Part shown: positions 53,799 through 61,956 of the stretch, piece after piece
Layout of the letters: every line of letters starts with the position of its first letter
How positions within the stretch are numbered: position 1 is the first letter of the stretch
Source: CAJMNU01 sp905214855
Lineage (GTDB): Bacteria; Bacillota; Clostridia; Lachnospirales; Lachnospiraceae
Assembly (NCBI GenBank): GCA_937890595.1
Contig: CALADM010000013.1
Location: 70,667 to 134,666, forward strand
DNA length: 64,000 bases
Reading direction: 5' to 3'
Notes under the pieces: generated by a model
What the model saw: the letters and a program-made list of their open reading frames with translations, nothing else
What the model was told of the DNA's origin: nothing
The model's database searches: none
Translations under genes and position numbers: made by a program

Positions 53799-55121
53799 TT
53801 ATTTTTGTTTTTCTAAATTGCTCAAATATGCCCTTACCTGCTTTTCATATCCCAATTCACCCGGCTCATAGAACCTTACATCTTCCATTCCATCTGGAAG
53901 ATACTGCTGATCTACATAGTGACCTGGATATTCATGTACATATCGATATCCAATCCCATGCCCTAACTTGTCCGCTCCTGAATAATGATGATCCTGTAAA
54001 TGTACCGGTACTGGAGGATTTTTTTGATTTCTCACTGCATCCAATGCTTTGTCTATTGCCATATAAGATGCATTACTCTTTGGTGCTGTGGCAACATATA
54101 CCACTGCCTGTGCCAAGGGGATTCTCGCTTCTGGCATTCCTAATCTCTCAACTGCCTGTGCTGCACTGACAGCCACGACCAAAGCCTGAGGATCTGCCAT
54201 TCCTACATCTTCTGCGGCACAGATCATAATTCTTCTGGCAATAAACTTGATATCTTCTCCTGCATCCAGCATTCTGGCAAGATAATATATAGCCGCATCA
54301 GGATCTGAACCTCTCATACTCTTAATAAAAGCAGAAATCGTATCATAATGATTATCTCCACTCTTATCATAATGGACAACACGTCTTTGGATACACTCCT
54401 GAGCAACCAAAAGTGTAATATGGATCTTTCCGTCTTCTAATGGCGCAGTTGTCAAAATTCCAAGTTCCAGTGCATTTAACGCAGAACGTGCATCTCCTCC
54501 TGCTGTTTCTGCCAGAAAATCCGCTGCATCCTCGTCTAAAACTGCCTGAAAGCTCCCCATCCCTTTTTTTTCATCGCAGACTGCCCTATACAAAAGTTCT
54601 CTGATATCTTCTTTTTCCAGAGGCTTCAATTCAAACACCGCTGAACGTGACAAAAGCGCACCATTCACCTCAAAATATGGATTCTCTGTAGTCGCCCCGA
54701 TCAGGGTAATCGTTCCATCTTCCACATAGGGAAGAAGATAATCCTGTTGTCCTCTGTTAAAACGATGGATCTCATCAATAAACAGAATGGTTTTCCTTCC
54801 ATACATACCACGCAGTTTCTTTGCTGCATGTATAACTTCCTCCATATCTTTTTTTCCTGCTATGGTTGCGTTGATCTGCCTAAACTCAGAACTTGTTGTG
54901 TTCGCAATCACCTTAGCAAGTGTTGTTTTTCCAGTTCCCGGAGGTCCATAAAAAATCAATGAACTTAATTTATCTGCCTGTATTGCACGATATAACAGTT
55001 TATCTTTTCCAATCACATGTTTCTGCCCTACCACCTCATCCAGTGTTGTTGGGCGCAGTCTGGAAGCCAAAGGTCCTTCCGCTTCCATTGTACTCTCTCT
55101 CATATAATCAAACAGATCCAT
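53799..55121 (-). CDS. rarA: Replication-associated recombination ATPase RarA/MgsA
   Basis: AAA+ ATPase acting at stalled replication forks, related to clamp-loader subunits. The N-terminus has PLASRLRPTTLDEVVGQKH, Walker A FYGPPGTGKTTLAK, Walker B ILFIDEIHRFN and the sensor GATTENPYFEVN. The C-terminal tetramerisation domain contains HYSGADKLGHGIGYRY. I take the ATG at 55121, with GGAG ten bases upstream; three codons earlier the spacing would be too short. It lies 18 bases after the deacetylase gene and is co-transcribed. Confidence 0.96.
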   Translation of the reverse strand: MDLFDYMRESTMEAEGPLASRLRPTTLDEVVGQKHVIGKDKLLYRAIQADKLSSLIFYGPPGTGKTTLAKVIANTTSSEFRQINATIAGKKDMEEVIHAAKKLRGMYGRKTILFIDEIHRFNRGQQDYLLPYVEDGTITLIGATTENPYFEVNGALLSRSAVFELKPLEKEDIRELLYRAVCDEKKGMGSFQAVLDEDAADFLAETAGGDARSALNALELGILTTAPLEDGKIHITLLVAQECIQRRVVHYDKSGDNHYDTISAFIKSMRGSDPDAAIYYLARMLDAGEDIKFIARRIMICAAEDVGMADPQALVVAVSAAQAVERLGMPEARIPLAQAVVYVATAPKSNASYMAIDKALDAVRNQKNPPVPVHLQDHHYSGADKLGHGIGYRYVHEYPGHYVDQQYLPDGMEDVRFYEPGELGYEKQVRAYLSNLEKQK

Positions 55122-55139
55122 GATCCACATTCTCCTAAA

Positions 55140-55832
55140 CTAATCAATCAATAATTCATCTACTGTGACAAAAGTATACCCTTCCTTCTCAAGGGTGTCA
55201 ATGACCTGCAAAGCTGCTTCTACTGAAGTCTGAAAAATATCATGCATCAAAATAATATCTCCATCTTCTGTATCTTTCAATATTTTTTGTACTGTCTTTG
55301 CTGTATTTTGATATTTCCAGTCTAAAGAATCCACCGTCCAAAATACTGTTGTCATATTCACATCATTTTCCAATATATCATTCCAATCTCCATATGGTGG
55401 TCTTAAATATCTTGGGGGTTCTCCTATTATAGAGGCAATCAACTCATTATTTTTCTGGATCGCACTAAGGACTATATTTTCCTTTGTTTTTGTCAGCTGC
55501 TGATGCTTGTAACTATGATTTCCGATCAAATGCCCTTCTTTCTTCATTCTTTTTACAATCTCTTCCTTTCCTTTTATATTCTCTCCCATCAGAAAGAATG
55601 TAGCTTTGACCCCTCTCTCTTTTAATCCATCCAAAAGCATTGGAGTAAACTTCTCATGAGGACCATCATCAAATGTCAACGCTGCCTGCTTGACCATTCT
55701 GATATCCGCTTCAGGCTGGTCTGCTGCCCGAACATCCCCATTTTTCACCCATATCTGAAATGCTGTCAAAATAAGCAGCACATCCACCGCCAAGATCACC
55801 CAAAAAAACAAAATCTGTCGTTTGATATTCAT
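55140..55832 (-). CDS. Membrane-anchored polysaccharide deacetylase (NodB domain)
   Basis: Extracytoplasmic metal-dependent deacetylase for peptidoglycan or another GlcNAc polymer, 230 residues. One N-terminal helix (ILFFWVILAVDVLLILTAF) anchors it. The NodB core has the catalytic TFDDGPHEKFT, zinc ligands in GNHSYKHQQL, RPPYGDWND and the C-terminal ILMHDIF. Length and motifs match the PdaA-like group. It is upstream of rarA by 18 bases, although a common function is unlikely. Confidence 0.94.
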   Translation of the reverse strand: MNIKRQILFFWVILAVDVLLILTAFQIWVKNGDVRAADQPEADIRMVKQAALTFDDGPHEKFTPMLLDGLKERGVKATFFLMGENIKGKEEIVKRMKKEGHLIGNHSYKHQQLTKTKENIVLSAIQKNNELIASIIGEPPRYLRPPYGDWNDILENDVNMTTVFWTVDSLDWKYQNTAKTVQKILKDTEDGDIILMHDIFQTSVEAALQVIDTLEKEGYTFVTVDELLID

Positions 55833-55973
55833 TTTGACCTCCGAAACAATCTATCCTCTCTACTCTTAATATTACTCTTAATATCACCACTATACGAAGT
55901 ACAAAGTTCGGATATGACTATAGCATAGAAATACCTCAAGACAGAATCTCTATGTGCTAAAAACGTTTCATTG

Positions 55974-56007
55974 AAAAACTGCCTGACAGCATACTGCCAG
56001 ACAGTTT
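55974..56007 (-). terminator. Intrinsic terminator of deoD
   Basis: Arms AAACTGTCTGGCAG and CTGTCAGGCAGTTT (with wobbles) followed by a short T-run on the minus strand. The 305-base gap 55833-56137 holds this, a tnpB relic and nothing else I recognise. Confidence 0.7.
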
Positions 56008-56048
56008 CATGAAAACTTTTATTTTAATCTATGGAGGCTTTCCATATT

Positions 56049-56097
56049 TTGACACTCCCCACGGCTAACACAGGGAGTTCTACGACACATTGGATAA
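56049..56097 (-). repeat. Relic of an IS200/IS605-type tnpB 3' end (copy 2)
   Basis: Nearly identical to 10563-10612, including the same internal shortening relative to 63909-63968. On the minus strand it ends TGGGGAGTGTCAA. It lies just downstream of deoD. Confidence 0.65.
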
Positions 56098-56137
56098 CTA
56101 TTATCTCCGACTCTCAAGAAAAATCATTTCACTTCTG

Positions 56138-56845
56138 TTACACAGCCTCCAGTGCAATCTTCATCATATTGGTAAAAGCATTCTCACGCTCTTTTGCTGT
56201 AGTAACCTCTCCTGATACAAAAGAATCAGAGATTGTCAGCAGACATGCTGCCTTCTTCCCCAACACTCTCGCATTATGAAATAGAGCAAAGCTCTCCATC
56301 TCCACACACTGTGTCTGACTTCTTTTTTGCAATTCCTGATACGTTCCTACATGGTCTGATGTATAAAATACATCAGAAGAATGGACTCTCACAGGTGTCA
56401 GTTTGATCCCCAATTTTTTTGCCGTCTGTAAAAGGTGTGCATTTAATTCAGAATCTGGATATACAATATCTTTCTCATATCCACTCTGTACCTTTGCAAA
56501 TGTTGACTGACTCCAAGAACTTTCAGCCAAAACCACATCATATAAGTTTAATTCTGGTACATAAGCACCCGCAGAACCAATCCTAATAATTGTTTCCACC
56601 TCATACATTTTAAAAAGTTCATAGGAATAGATTCCCATAGAAGGCATTCCCATCCCACTCGCCATAACAGTCAAAGTTTTTCCCTTGTAAGCCCCTGTAT
56701 ATGCATAGATACCACGTACCCCATTGGAAATCTGAACATTCTCCAAAAATGTATCTGCGATCACTTTTGCCCGAACCGGATCTCCCGGCATCAATACTGT
56801 TTTTGCAATATCTCCAAGATTTGCCTGATTATGTGGTGTTGCCAT
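56138..56845 (-). CDS. deoD: Purine nucleoside phosphorylase, hexameric DeoD type
   Basis: Splits purine (deoxy)nucleosides with phosphate for salvage. It begins MATPHNQANLGDIAKTVLMP and has the phosphate-binding MPGDPVRAKVIA, RIGSAGAYVPELN and the purine-site VEMESFALFHNA. Length 235 is standard for the DeoD family. GGAGG lies upstream of the ATG, with a usable promoter at 56915-56943 and a terminator after it, so it is a single-gene unit. No deoB or deoC is nearby. Confidence 0.97.
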   Translation of the reverse strand: MATPHNQANLGDIAKTVLMPGDPVRAKVIADTFLENVQISNGVRGIYAYTGAYKGKTLTVMASGMGMPSMGIYSYELFKMYEVETIIRIGSAGAYVPELNLYDVVLAESSWSQSTFAKVQSGYEKDIVYPDSELNAHLLQTAKKLGIKLTPVRVHSSDVFYTSDHVGTYQELQKRSQTQCVEMESFALFHNARVLGKKAACLLTISDSFVSGEVTTAKERENAFTNMMKIALEAV

Positions 56846-56914
56846 ACAACCGCCTCCTTTTTTGCATTTATTTCATCTTTTCTTGATTTTTCACGCTCTT
56901 CCCCTTCTTCTTAC

Positions 56915-56943
56915 AGCATACGCAATTTTAACACAAAAGTAAA
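56915..56943 (-). promoter_or_regulatory. Promoter for deoD
   Basis: TTTACT (56938-56943) and TATGCT (56915-56920), 17 bases apart on the minus strand. Confidence 0.5.
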
Positions 56944-56992
56944 CAGATATTTCTGCATTTCTATTGAAACAAATTTTACTTACTATGATATA

Positions 56993-57029
56993 CAAAAGAC
57001 GGTTCTTGAACCAAAGTCCAAAAACCGTC
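56993..57029 (-). terminator. Probable terminator of the uronate reductase gene
   Basis: GACGGTT/AACCGTC arms (56998-57004 with 57023-57029) followed by TTTTG on the minus strand. Confidence 0.55.
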
Positions 57030-57125
57030 ATATGTATCTTATCTTCTATACCCTAAGTTTATCCGAATCTTAGTTTATATAAATCTTACAAAAAGATATC
57101 TGCAAGGTCCTCTGATCCAAGATCA

Positions 57126-58463
57126 TTATGCCAGAATCATCTTATATGCTTCTGCCATTCCATCTTTCTCGATCTTCTCACAATACTCTTTTACCATAGG
57201 GATCATCTCTGTCAGATCTGCATGCCAGTAGTCTTCTCTGTTCATGATATCCTCTACAGAAGCAGTCTTCATAAACTCTAAGATCTCCTGACCATCATTT
57301 GCCTTATCTGTTCTATAGAACTCGATCAATGCAGCCATAGAGAATGTCAGTGCCTTTGGATAAGAACCAAACTTCTCTTTGTATTCCAGAATAGTCGGAA
57401 GTACACGAACCTGAAACTTACTTACAGAGTTCAGTGCGATAGACAAGAGCTGATGTTTGATGAATGGATTGGAAAATCTCTCCAGAACATCCTTTGCAAA
57501 CTGTACATCTGTCTCTGTATTTCCAAGTGTAGGAACAATCTCATCAAACAGACATTTTTTCAGGAATGCACTTACTGTCTCATCCTTTAAACATTCACCT
57601 ACAGTCTGAAGTCCGTACAGGTATGCACCTAATACCATAGAAGTATGACCACCATTTAAGATACGTACTTTTCTCTTCTTGTATGGTTTTGCATCATCTG
57701 TCCAAACGATGTTATATCCTGCCTTCTGGAATGGAAGCTCATCCTCATGATGTCCCTCGATAACCCACAGATGGAAGATCTCTGCTGTATCAATGAGGTT
57801 ATCTGTATAACCGATCTGCTTTGTCAGCTCCTCTACCTCATCTCTAGGATAGCCAGTTACAATACGGTCTACCAGAGTATTGCAGAAGTCATTCTCTGTC
57901 TCCAGCCAGTTCTTAAATTCCTCTCCCAGATTCCAAAGATCTGCATACTTCAAAATACATGCCTTCAGATTATCTGCATTATTGTCGATCAGCTCACAAG
58001 GAAGAAGAATAAATCCCTTTAAGCCAAGCTGGAATCTCTTATATAAGAATTGTGTCAATTTTGCCGGATAAGATTTTGCTGGCTTATCATCCAGTTTTTC
58101 TGTACCGATATACTCGATACCAGCTTCTGTTGTATTGGAAACGATCACTCTTAAATCCGGATTCTCAGCCAGTTTCATGTATTCATCAAACTGTGTATAT
58201 GGATTCAATGCTCTGGAAATAGATGTAATATGAGTATGCTCATTGACAACCTGACCTTTGTCAATACCGCGCAGGAATAAATTGTATTCACAGTTCTGAT
58301 CCTGAAGCATCTGGCACATACCTTTTTCAATCGGCTGTACAACAACGATCTTTCCATCATATAATCCTTTTTCACGCAATTTGTGGAAGAAATAATCCAC
58401 AAAGCCACGCAGGAATCCGCCTTCACCAAACTGCATTACTGTTTCTTTTACATTAGAGCTCAT
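57126..58463 (-). CDS. uxaB: Tagaturonate reductase (mannitol dehydrogenase family)
   Basis: NAD-dependent oxidoreductase of hexuronate breakdown that reduces tagaturonate to altronate. The N-terminal Rossmann part has QFGEGGFLRGFVDYF and VVQPIEKG; the C-terminal part has the catalytic lysine region KRKVRILNGGHTSMVLGAYL and NPFIKHQLLSIALNS. Length 445 from the ATG at 58463 (GGAGG eight bases upstream) fits UxaB; the longer frame reaches into the operator. Fructuronate reductase is the alternative. It complements the glucuronidase cassette 6 kb away. Two cre-like palindromes flank its promoter. Confidence 0.9.
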   Translation of the reverse strand: MSSNVKETVMQFGEGGFLRGFVDYFFHKLREKGLYDGKIVVVQPIEKGMCQMLQDQNCEYNLFLRGIDKGQVVNEHTHITSISRALNPYTQFDEYMKLAENPDLRVIVSNTTEAGIEYIGTEKLDDKPAKSYPAKLTQFLYKRFQLGLKGFILLPCELIDNNADNLKACILKYADLWNLGEEFKNWLETENDFCNTLVDRIVTGYPRDEVEELTKQIGYTDNLIDTAEIFHLWVIEGHHEDELPFQKAGYNIVWTDDAKPYKKRKVRILNGGHTSMVLGAYLYGLQTVGECLKDETVSAFLKKCLFDEIVPTLGNTETDVQFAKDVLERFSNPFIKHQLLSIALNSVSKFQVRVLPTILEYKEKFGSYPKALTFSMAALIEFYRTDKANDGQEILEFMKTASVEDIMNREDYWHADLTEMIPMVKEYCEKIEKDGMAEAYKMILA

Positions 58464-58482
58464 CTTGCTACCTCCACACTTT

Positions 58483-58496
58483 TGTAAGCGCTTACA
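58483..58496 (-). promoter_or_regulatory. Perfect cre-type palindrome downstream of the uxaB promoter
   Basis: TGTAAGCGCTTACA, a perfect 14-base palindrome fitting the CcpA/LacI-family cre consensus, between the predicted transcription start and the ribosome-binding site. Confidence 0.8.
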
Positions 58497-58538
58497 TTTT
58501 TGGCTATGTAAGCTCACGCTTTCTATTTATATAGTTTC

Positions 58539-58567
58539 ACTATACAACATTTGAGACATAAGTGCAA
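58539..58567 (-). promoter_or_regulatory. Promoter for uxaB
   Basis: TTGCAC (58562-58567) and TATAGT (58539-58544), 17 bases apart on the minus strand, lying between two palindromic operators. Confidence 0.7.
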
Positions 58568-58584
58568 GTAGTTTTTCACTTTTT

Positions 58585-58598
58585 TGAAAGCGCTTTCA
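58585..58598 (-). promoter_or_regulatory. Perfect cre-type palindrome upstream of the uxaB promoter
   Basis: TGAAAGCGCTTTCA, a second perfect 14-base palindrome of the cre type, ending about 18 bases before the -35 element and centred about 102 bases from the first. Confidence 0.8.
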
Positions 58599-58637
58599 AA
58601 ATTTTTGTTATTGTTTAAACTTTTTTGAAATCATACA

Positions 58638-58682
58638 AAAAAAATATCCCCAAATCCCGTGTAAACACGGAATCCAGGGATA
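58638..58682 (-). terminator. Intrinsic terminator of rplJ-rplL
   Basis: Stem built from ATCCC/GGGAT and GATTCCGTGT/ACACGGGATT followed by an eight-base T-run on the minus strand. It ends the operon before any rpoB. Confidence 0.85.
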
Positions 58683-58698
58683 AAAAGAAGAGTCTTAA

Positions 58699-59070
58699 TT
58701 ACTTCAGAGTAACTTTTGCACCTTCTGCCTCTAATTTTGTCTTGATGTCGTTTGCTTCTTCCTTGGAAGCCTGAGCTTTTACTACCTTCGGAGCTCCGTC
58801 TACTACTTCTTTCGCTTCCTTCAGACCTAAGCCAGTTACTTCACGAACAACTTTGATAACTTTAACTTTGTTAGCGCCAACTTCTGTCAGCTCTACATCG
58901 AACTCAGTCTTCTCTTCCTCAGCTGCTGCTGCAGGACCAGCTGCTACTACAACGCCTGCTGCTGCAGATACGCCGAACTCTTCCTCACATGCTTTTACTA
59001 ATTCATTTAACTCTAATACAGATAATTCTTTGATAGCTTCGATAAACTCAGCAGTTGTCAACTTTGCCAT
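58699..59070 (-). CDS. rplL: 50S ribosomal protein L7/L12
   Basis: Stalk protein that recruits translation GTPases, 123 residues. The N-terminal dimerisation helices (TTAEFIEAIKELSVLELNEL) are followed by an Ala/Gly-rich hinge (VVVAAGPAAAAEEE) and the C-terminal factor-binding domain with KVIKVVREVTGLGLKEAKEV. It follows rplJ by 52 bases and is closed by a strong terminator. rpoB, the usual next gene in many bacteria, is not present; a divergent-function sugar acid gene follows. Confidence 0.98.
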   Translation of the reverse strand: MAKLTTAEFIEAIKELSVLELNELVKACEEEFGVSAAAGVVVAAGPAAAAEEEKTEFDVELTEVGANKVKVIKVVREVTGLGLKEAKEVVDGAPKVVKAQASKEEANDIKTKLEAEGAKVTLK

Positions 59071-59122
59071 TTTTACATACCTCCATATAATAATTTACTG
59101 TTATCTTGATCTCTACAAGAAA

Positions 59123-59617
59123 TTAAGCTTCGCCTGCTTTAGACTCTGCGATCTGATTAAGCACACGAGCCATATTGGTAATTGGGGACTGAATGCTTCC
59201 AAGCAATTTTCCAAGAAGGATCTCTCTGGAAGGAATGGTTGCGATAACCTGGATTCCTTTCTGATCGTAATATGTTCCCTCAACTACACCTGCTTTTAAT
59301 TCCAATTTGTCTGCTGTCTTTGCGAACTCTGCAAGGATTCTTGCTGGAGCTGTTGCATCTGTCTTAGATACAGCCAAAGCTGTAGGTCCTTCCAGATCTG
59401 GATCCAGAGCTTCAAATGCTGTTCCTTTAGCAGCAAAACGAATCATAGTGTTTTTGTAAACCTTGTAAGTTACGCCTGCTTCTCTTAACTGCTTACGAAG
59501 TTTTGTATCCTGCTCAACAGTTAAACCACGGTAGTCAACCACAACTGCGGATGCTGCGCCGTCTAATAATTCAGCGATTTCCTTTACGATAGGCTGTTTT
59601 AACTCTACTTTTGCCAT
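59123..59617 (-). CDS. rplJ: 50S ribosomal protein L10
   Basis: Base of the ribosomal stalk, 164 residues from the ATG at 59617. The N-terminal RNA-binding domain contains VELKQPIVKEIAELL and VVDYRGLTVEQDTKLRKQLR; the C-terminal helix that carries L7/L12 ends the protein. GGAGG lies eleven bases upstream; the GTG four codons earlier is part of that site. Expression is controlled by an L10 leader with terminator at 59683-59807, the known autoregulatory arrangement. Confidence 0.97.
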   Translation of the reverse strand: MAKVELKQPIVKEIAELLDGAASAVVVDYRGLTVEQDTKLRKQLREAGVTYKVYKNTMIRFAAKGTAFEALDPDLEGPTALAVSKTDATAPARILAEFAKTADKLELKAGVVEGTYYDQKGIQVIATIPSREILLGKLLGSIQSPITNMARVLNQIAESKAGEA

Positions 59618-59682
59618 TGAATGTTGCACCTCCTTATAGATTTTCGAGGCATTGATTGCAGTCTATAAGATTTTCCTAAACG

Positions 59683-59807
59683 AAAAAACCTCTCTGTCCA
59701 AAAGACAGAGAGGTGGATTACAAACTACTTGCGTATGTTTTGTACTTTCCTCGGCAGGCGTTTTCATCTTATGCCATACGGCACCTGCTGTCTTCGGCAA
59801 TCAATAC
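59683..59807 (-). ncRNA. L10 leader (autoregulatory mRNA structure) with attenuator
   Basis: On the minus strand the transcript has the family core TGCCGAAGACAGCAGGTGCC, then GCCTGCCGAGGAA, and AATCCACCTC leading into a 10-bp hairpin CCTCTCTGTC/GACAGAGAGG (59689-59713) with a six-base T-run. Known L10 leaders bind L10-L12 and terminate transcription. Confidence 0.9.
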
Positions 59808-59813
59808 TTGCAT

Positions 59814-59842
59814 AATATATCATAATTTATTTTGAATGTCAA
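59814..59842 (-). promoter_or_regulatory. Promoter for the L10 leader-rplJ-rplL operon
   Basis: TTGACA (59837-59842) and TATATT (59814-59819), 17 bases apart on the minus strand. Confidence 0.8.
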
Positions 59843-59870
59843 TCACAAAATCAAACTTTTTCTGTTCTGA

Positions 59871-60566
59871 TTAGTTTGTCAGCTTTGCTACATTCAGCTT
59901 TACGCCAGGTCCCATAGTGGAAGTCAATGTAACACTCTTTAAGTAAGCACCCTTAACTGTGCTTGGTTTTGCTTTCATAATTGCATCCATAAGCGTCTGG
60001 AAGTTGTCCGCTAACTGCTCCTCAGTGAAAGAAGCCTTACCAACTGGCACGTGGATAATATTTGTTTTATCAAGTCTGTACTCGATCTTACCAGCTTTGA
60101 TATCGTTAATAGCTTTTGTTACATCCATGGTAACAGTACCAGCTTTTGGGTTTGGCATTAAGCCCTTCGGTCCAAGTACACGACCCAGACGACCAACAAC
60201 ACCCATCATATCCGGAGTAGCTACTACTACATCAAAATCTAACCAGCCTTCATTCTGGATCTTCGGAATCAGTTCTTCTGCTCCAACAAAGTCTGCGCCT
60301 GCTGCTTTAGCTTCCTCAGCCTTTGGTCCTTTAGCGAATACTAAGATTCTTACAACTTTACCAGTTCCGTGTGGCAGAACAACAGCACCACGGATCTGCT
60401 GATCAGCGTGACGACCGTCACAGCCGGTTCTCAAGTGAGCTTCAATAGTTTCATCAAATTTTGCAGATGCAGTCTTCTTTAAGATAGCAATTGCCTCTGC
60501 CGCATCATACAGATTGGAACGGTCTACTAATTTAGCAGCCTCTGTATATCTTTTTCCTCTTTTCAT
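59871..60566 (-). CDS. rplA: 50S ribosomal protein L1
   Basis: Binds 23S rRNA at the L1 stalk and represses its own mRNA in known bacteria, 231 residues. It starts MKRGKRYTEAAKLVDRSN, has FDETIEAHLRTGCD and the conserved VGRLGRVLGPKGLMPNPKAG. GGAGG lies nine bases before the ATG. Immediately upstream (60583-60609) is a hairpin motif that also precedes rplK, possibly an L1 mRNA target. It is the last gene of rpmG-secE-nusG-rplK-rplA. Confidence 0.98.
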   Translation of the reverse strand: MKRGKRYTEAAKLVDRSNLYDAAEAIAILKKTASAKFDETIEAHLRTGCDGRHADQQIRGAVVLPHGTGKVVRILVFAKGPKAEEAKAAGADFVGAEELIPKIQNEGWLDFDVVVATPDMMGVVGRLGRVLGPKGLMPNPKAGTVTMDVTKAINDIKAGKIEYRLDKTNIIHVPVGKASFTEEQLADNFQTLMDAIMKAKPSTVKGAYLKSVTLTSTMGPGVKLNVAKLTN

Positions 60567-60582
60567 TATAAATAACCTCCTA

Positions 60583-60609
60583 GTGGTAGTGTCGGGATTT
60601 CCCTCCCAC
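60583..60609 (-). promoter_or_regulatory. GTGGGAGGGAAA hairpin before rplA (candidate L1-binding site)
   Basis: GTGG/CCAC encloses GGGA/TCCC on the transcript, followed by the ribosome-binding site of rplA. Nearly the same motif precedes rplK at 61123-61153. Confidence 0.5.
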
Positions 60610-60675
60610 GTTTGTTACTGCTGCTCAATTGCTGTAACAAAACTATGCTTCTTGTTCATGATGTTCTGGGTTGAA

Positions 60676-61101
60676 TTAGTCAACTACAGTGATACCCATA
60701 CTTCTTGCGGTACCAGCGATCATGCTTGTTGCAGCCTCAATGCTTGCTGCATTCAAATCTGGCATCTTCAATTCAGCGATCTTCTGAACTTCTGCTCTTG
60801 TGATTGTAGCCACTTTATCTTTGTTTGGCTTTGCAGAACCGGATTTGATCTTGCAAGCTTTCTTTAACAGTACAGCAGCCGGCGGAGTCTTTGTAATGAA
60901 GCTGAAGCTTCTGTCTGCATATACAGTGATAACAACTGGAATAACCATTCCATCCTGATCAGCTGTTCTTGCATTAAACTCTTTTGTAAACTGTACAATG
61001 TTTACACCATGCTGACCTAATGCAGGACCAACTGGCGGTGCTGGTGTTGCCTTACCAGCAGGAATCTGTAATTTGATATAACCTGTTACTTTCTTTGCCA
61101 T
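60676..61101 (-). CDS. rplK: 50S ribosomal protein L11
   Basis: Binds the GTPase-associated centre of 23S rRNA and is needed for RelA activation in known bacteria, 141 residues. It starts MAKKVTGYIKLQIPAGKATP and contains PPVGPALGQHGVNIVQF, with the C-terminal RNA-binding domain ending SMGITVVD. GGAGG lies eight bases before the ATG at 61101; the upstream in-frame GTG is inside the site. It lies between nusG and rplA. Confidence 0.98.
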   Translation of the reverse strand: MAKKVTGYIKLQIPAGKATPAPPVGPALGQHGVNIVQFTKEFNARTADQDGMVIPVVITVYADRSFSFITKTPPAAVLLKKACKIKSGSAKPNKDKVATITRAEVQKIAELKMPDLNAASIEAATSMIAGTARSMGITVVD

Positions 61102-61122
61102 CTTAGGCACCTCCTAAATTAT

Positions 61123-61153
61123 GTGGTATTGTCGGGGATTCTTTCCCTCCCAC
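61123..61153 (-). promoter_or_regulatory. GTGGGAGGGAAA hairpin before rplK (candidate L1-binding site)
   Basis: Same layout as 60583-60609: GTGG/CCAC closing stem and an inner GGGA/TCCC, shortly before the ribosome-binding site of rplK. Confidence 0.5.
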
Positions 61154-61181
61154 GAGCCGTTCCAAAGAAACGACCGTTTCC

Positions 61182-61703
61182 TTACTTCTTTTTAACATCA
61201 GTGAATTTAAGCTCAACCGGTGTAGCACGGCCAAACATTTCAACCTCTATCGTGATGCTCTGTTTGTTCTCGTTGATGGACTTGATATCAGCAACGGTTC
61301 CCTCCCATGTGCCGGAAATAACAACGATCATATCGCCCACTTCAAAATCAGCCTTTGGTGCTGAATTTGGAATGGCATACAAAAGTTTCTGCATTTCCTC
61401 TTCTGTCAGCGGAACCGGCTTGGATCCCGGTCCAACAAATCCGGTAACTCCACGCGTATTGCGCACAACATACCATGTCTCGTCATTCATGATCATACGA
61501 ATCAAAACGTAGCAGGGGAATAACTTACGGGTTACTTCCTTTTTCACTCCGTTCTTGATCTCAACCGCTTCCTCTGTAGGAACGGATACCTCTAAAATCT
61601 GATCCTGAAGTTTACGATTCTCTATTGTCTTTTCAATATCCACTTTTACTTTGTTTTCATATCCTGAATAGGTATGAACTACATACCAACTTGCCTCTGA
61701 CAT
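61182..61703 (-). CDS. nusG: Transcription termination/antitermination protein NusG
   Basis: Binds RNA polymerase and affects pausing, Rho action and coupling to ribosomes. From the ATG at 61703 (GAGGGTG upstream) it has the standard 173 residues: NGN domain (ASWYVVHTYSGYENKVKVDI, FVGPGSKPVPL) and C-terminal KOW domain (FEVGDMIVVISGTWEGTVAD). The longer reading frame into secE is out of register with any NusG and is discarded. It starts 16 bases after secE. Confidence 0.97.
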   Translation of the reverse strand: MSEASWYVVHTYSGYENKVKVDIEKTIENRKLQDQILEVSVPTEEAVEIKNGVKKEVTRKLFPCYVLIRMIMNDETWYVVRNTRGVTGFVGPGSKPVPLTEEEMQKLLYAIPNSAPKADFEVGDMIVVISGTWEGTVADIKSINENKQSITIEVEMFGRATPVELKFTDVKKK

Positions 61704-61719
61704 TGCATCACCCTCGCCT

Positions 61720-61923
61720 TTACAGAATCTTACTGAGCCCAAACTGGAATACAAAATCCAGTGCTGCAATGATCGCCGCCAACACAACAGAAACTGCAAT
61801 CACAGCAATTGTTTGCTTTGTAACTTTATTCTGGTTTGGCCAGATGATCTTATTGAACTCAGCCTTGACGCCCTTGAAAAAACTTTTTTTAGGAGCTTTT
61901 TCATTTTTCACTGTTTCACTCAT
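61720..61923 (-). CDS. secE: Preprotein translocase subunit SecE
   Basis: Essential small subunit of the SecYEG channel, 67 residues. A charged N-terminus (KAPKKSFFKGVKAEFNKIIW) with the conserved amphipathic helix is followed by a single membrane helix (QTIAVIAVSVVLAAIIAALD). This is the short Gram-positive form. It lies between rpmG and nusG as in most bacteria, about 30 bases after rpmG. Confidence 0.96.
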   Translation of the reverse strand: MSETVKNEKAPKKSFFKGVKAEFNKIIWPNQNKVTKQTIAVIAVSVVLAAIIAALDFVFQFGLSKIL

Positions 61924-61956
61924 ATATTCACGTCCTCATTCTAAAAGCAGATACAA

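Noticed and set aside
61704..61799. N-terminal extension of nusG to 61799
   Set aside because: It runs through secE, does not resemble NusG, and the ATG at 61703 gives the standard length with a ribosome-binding site.
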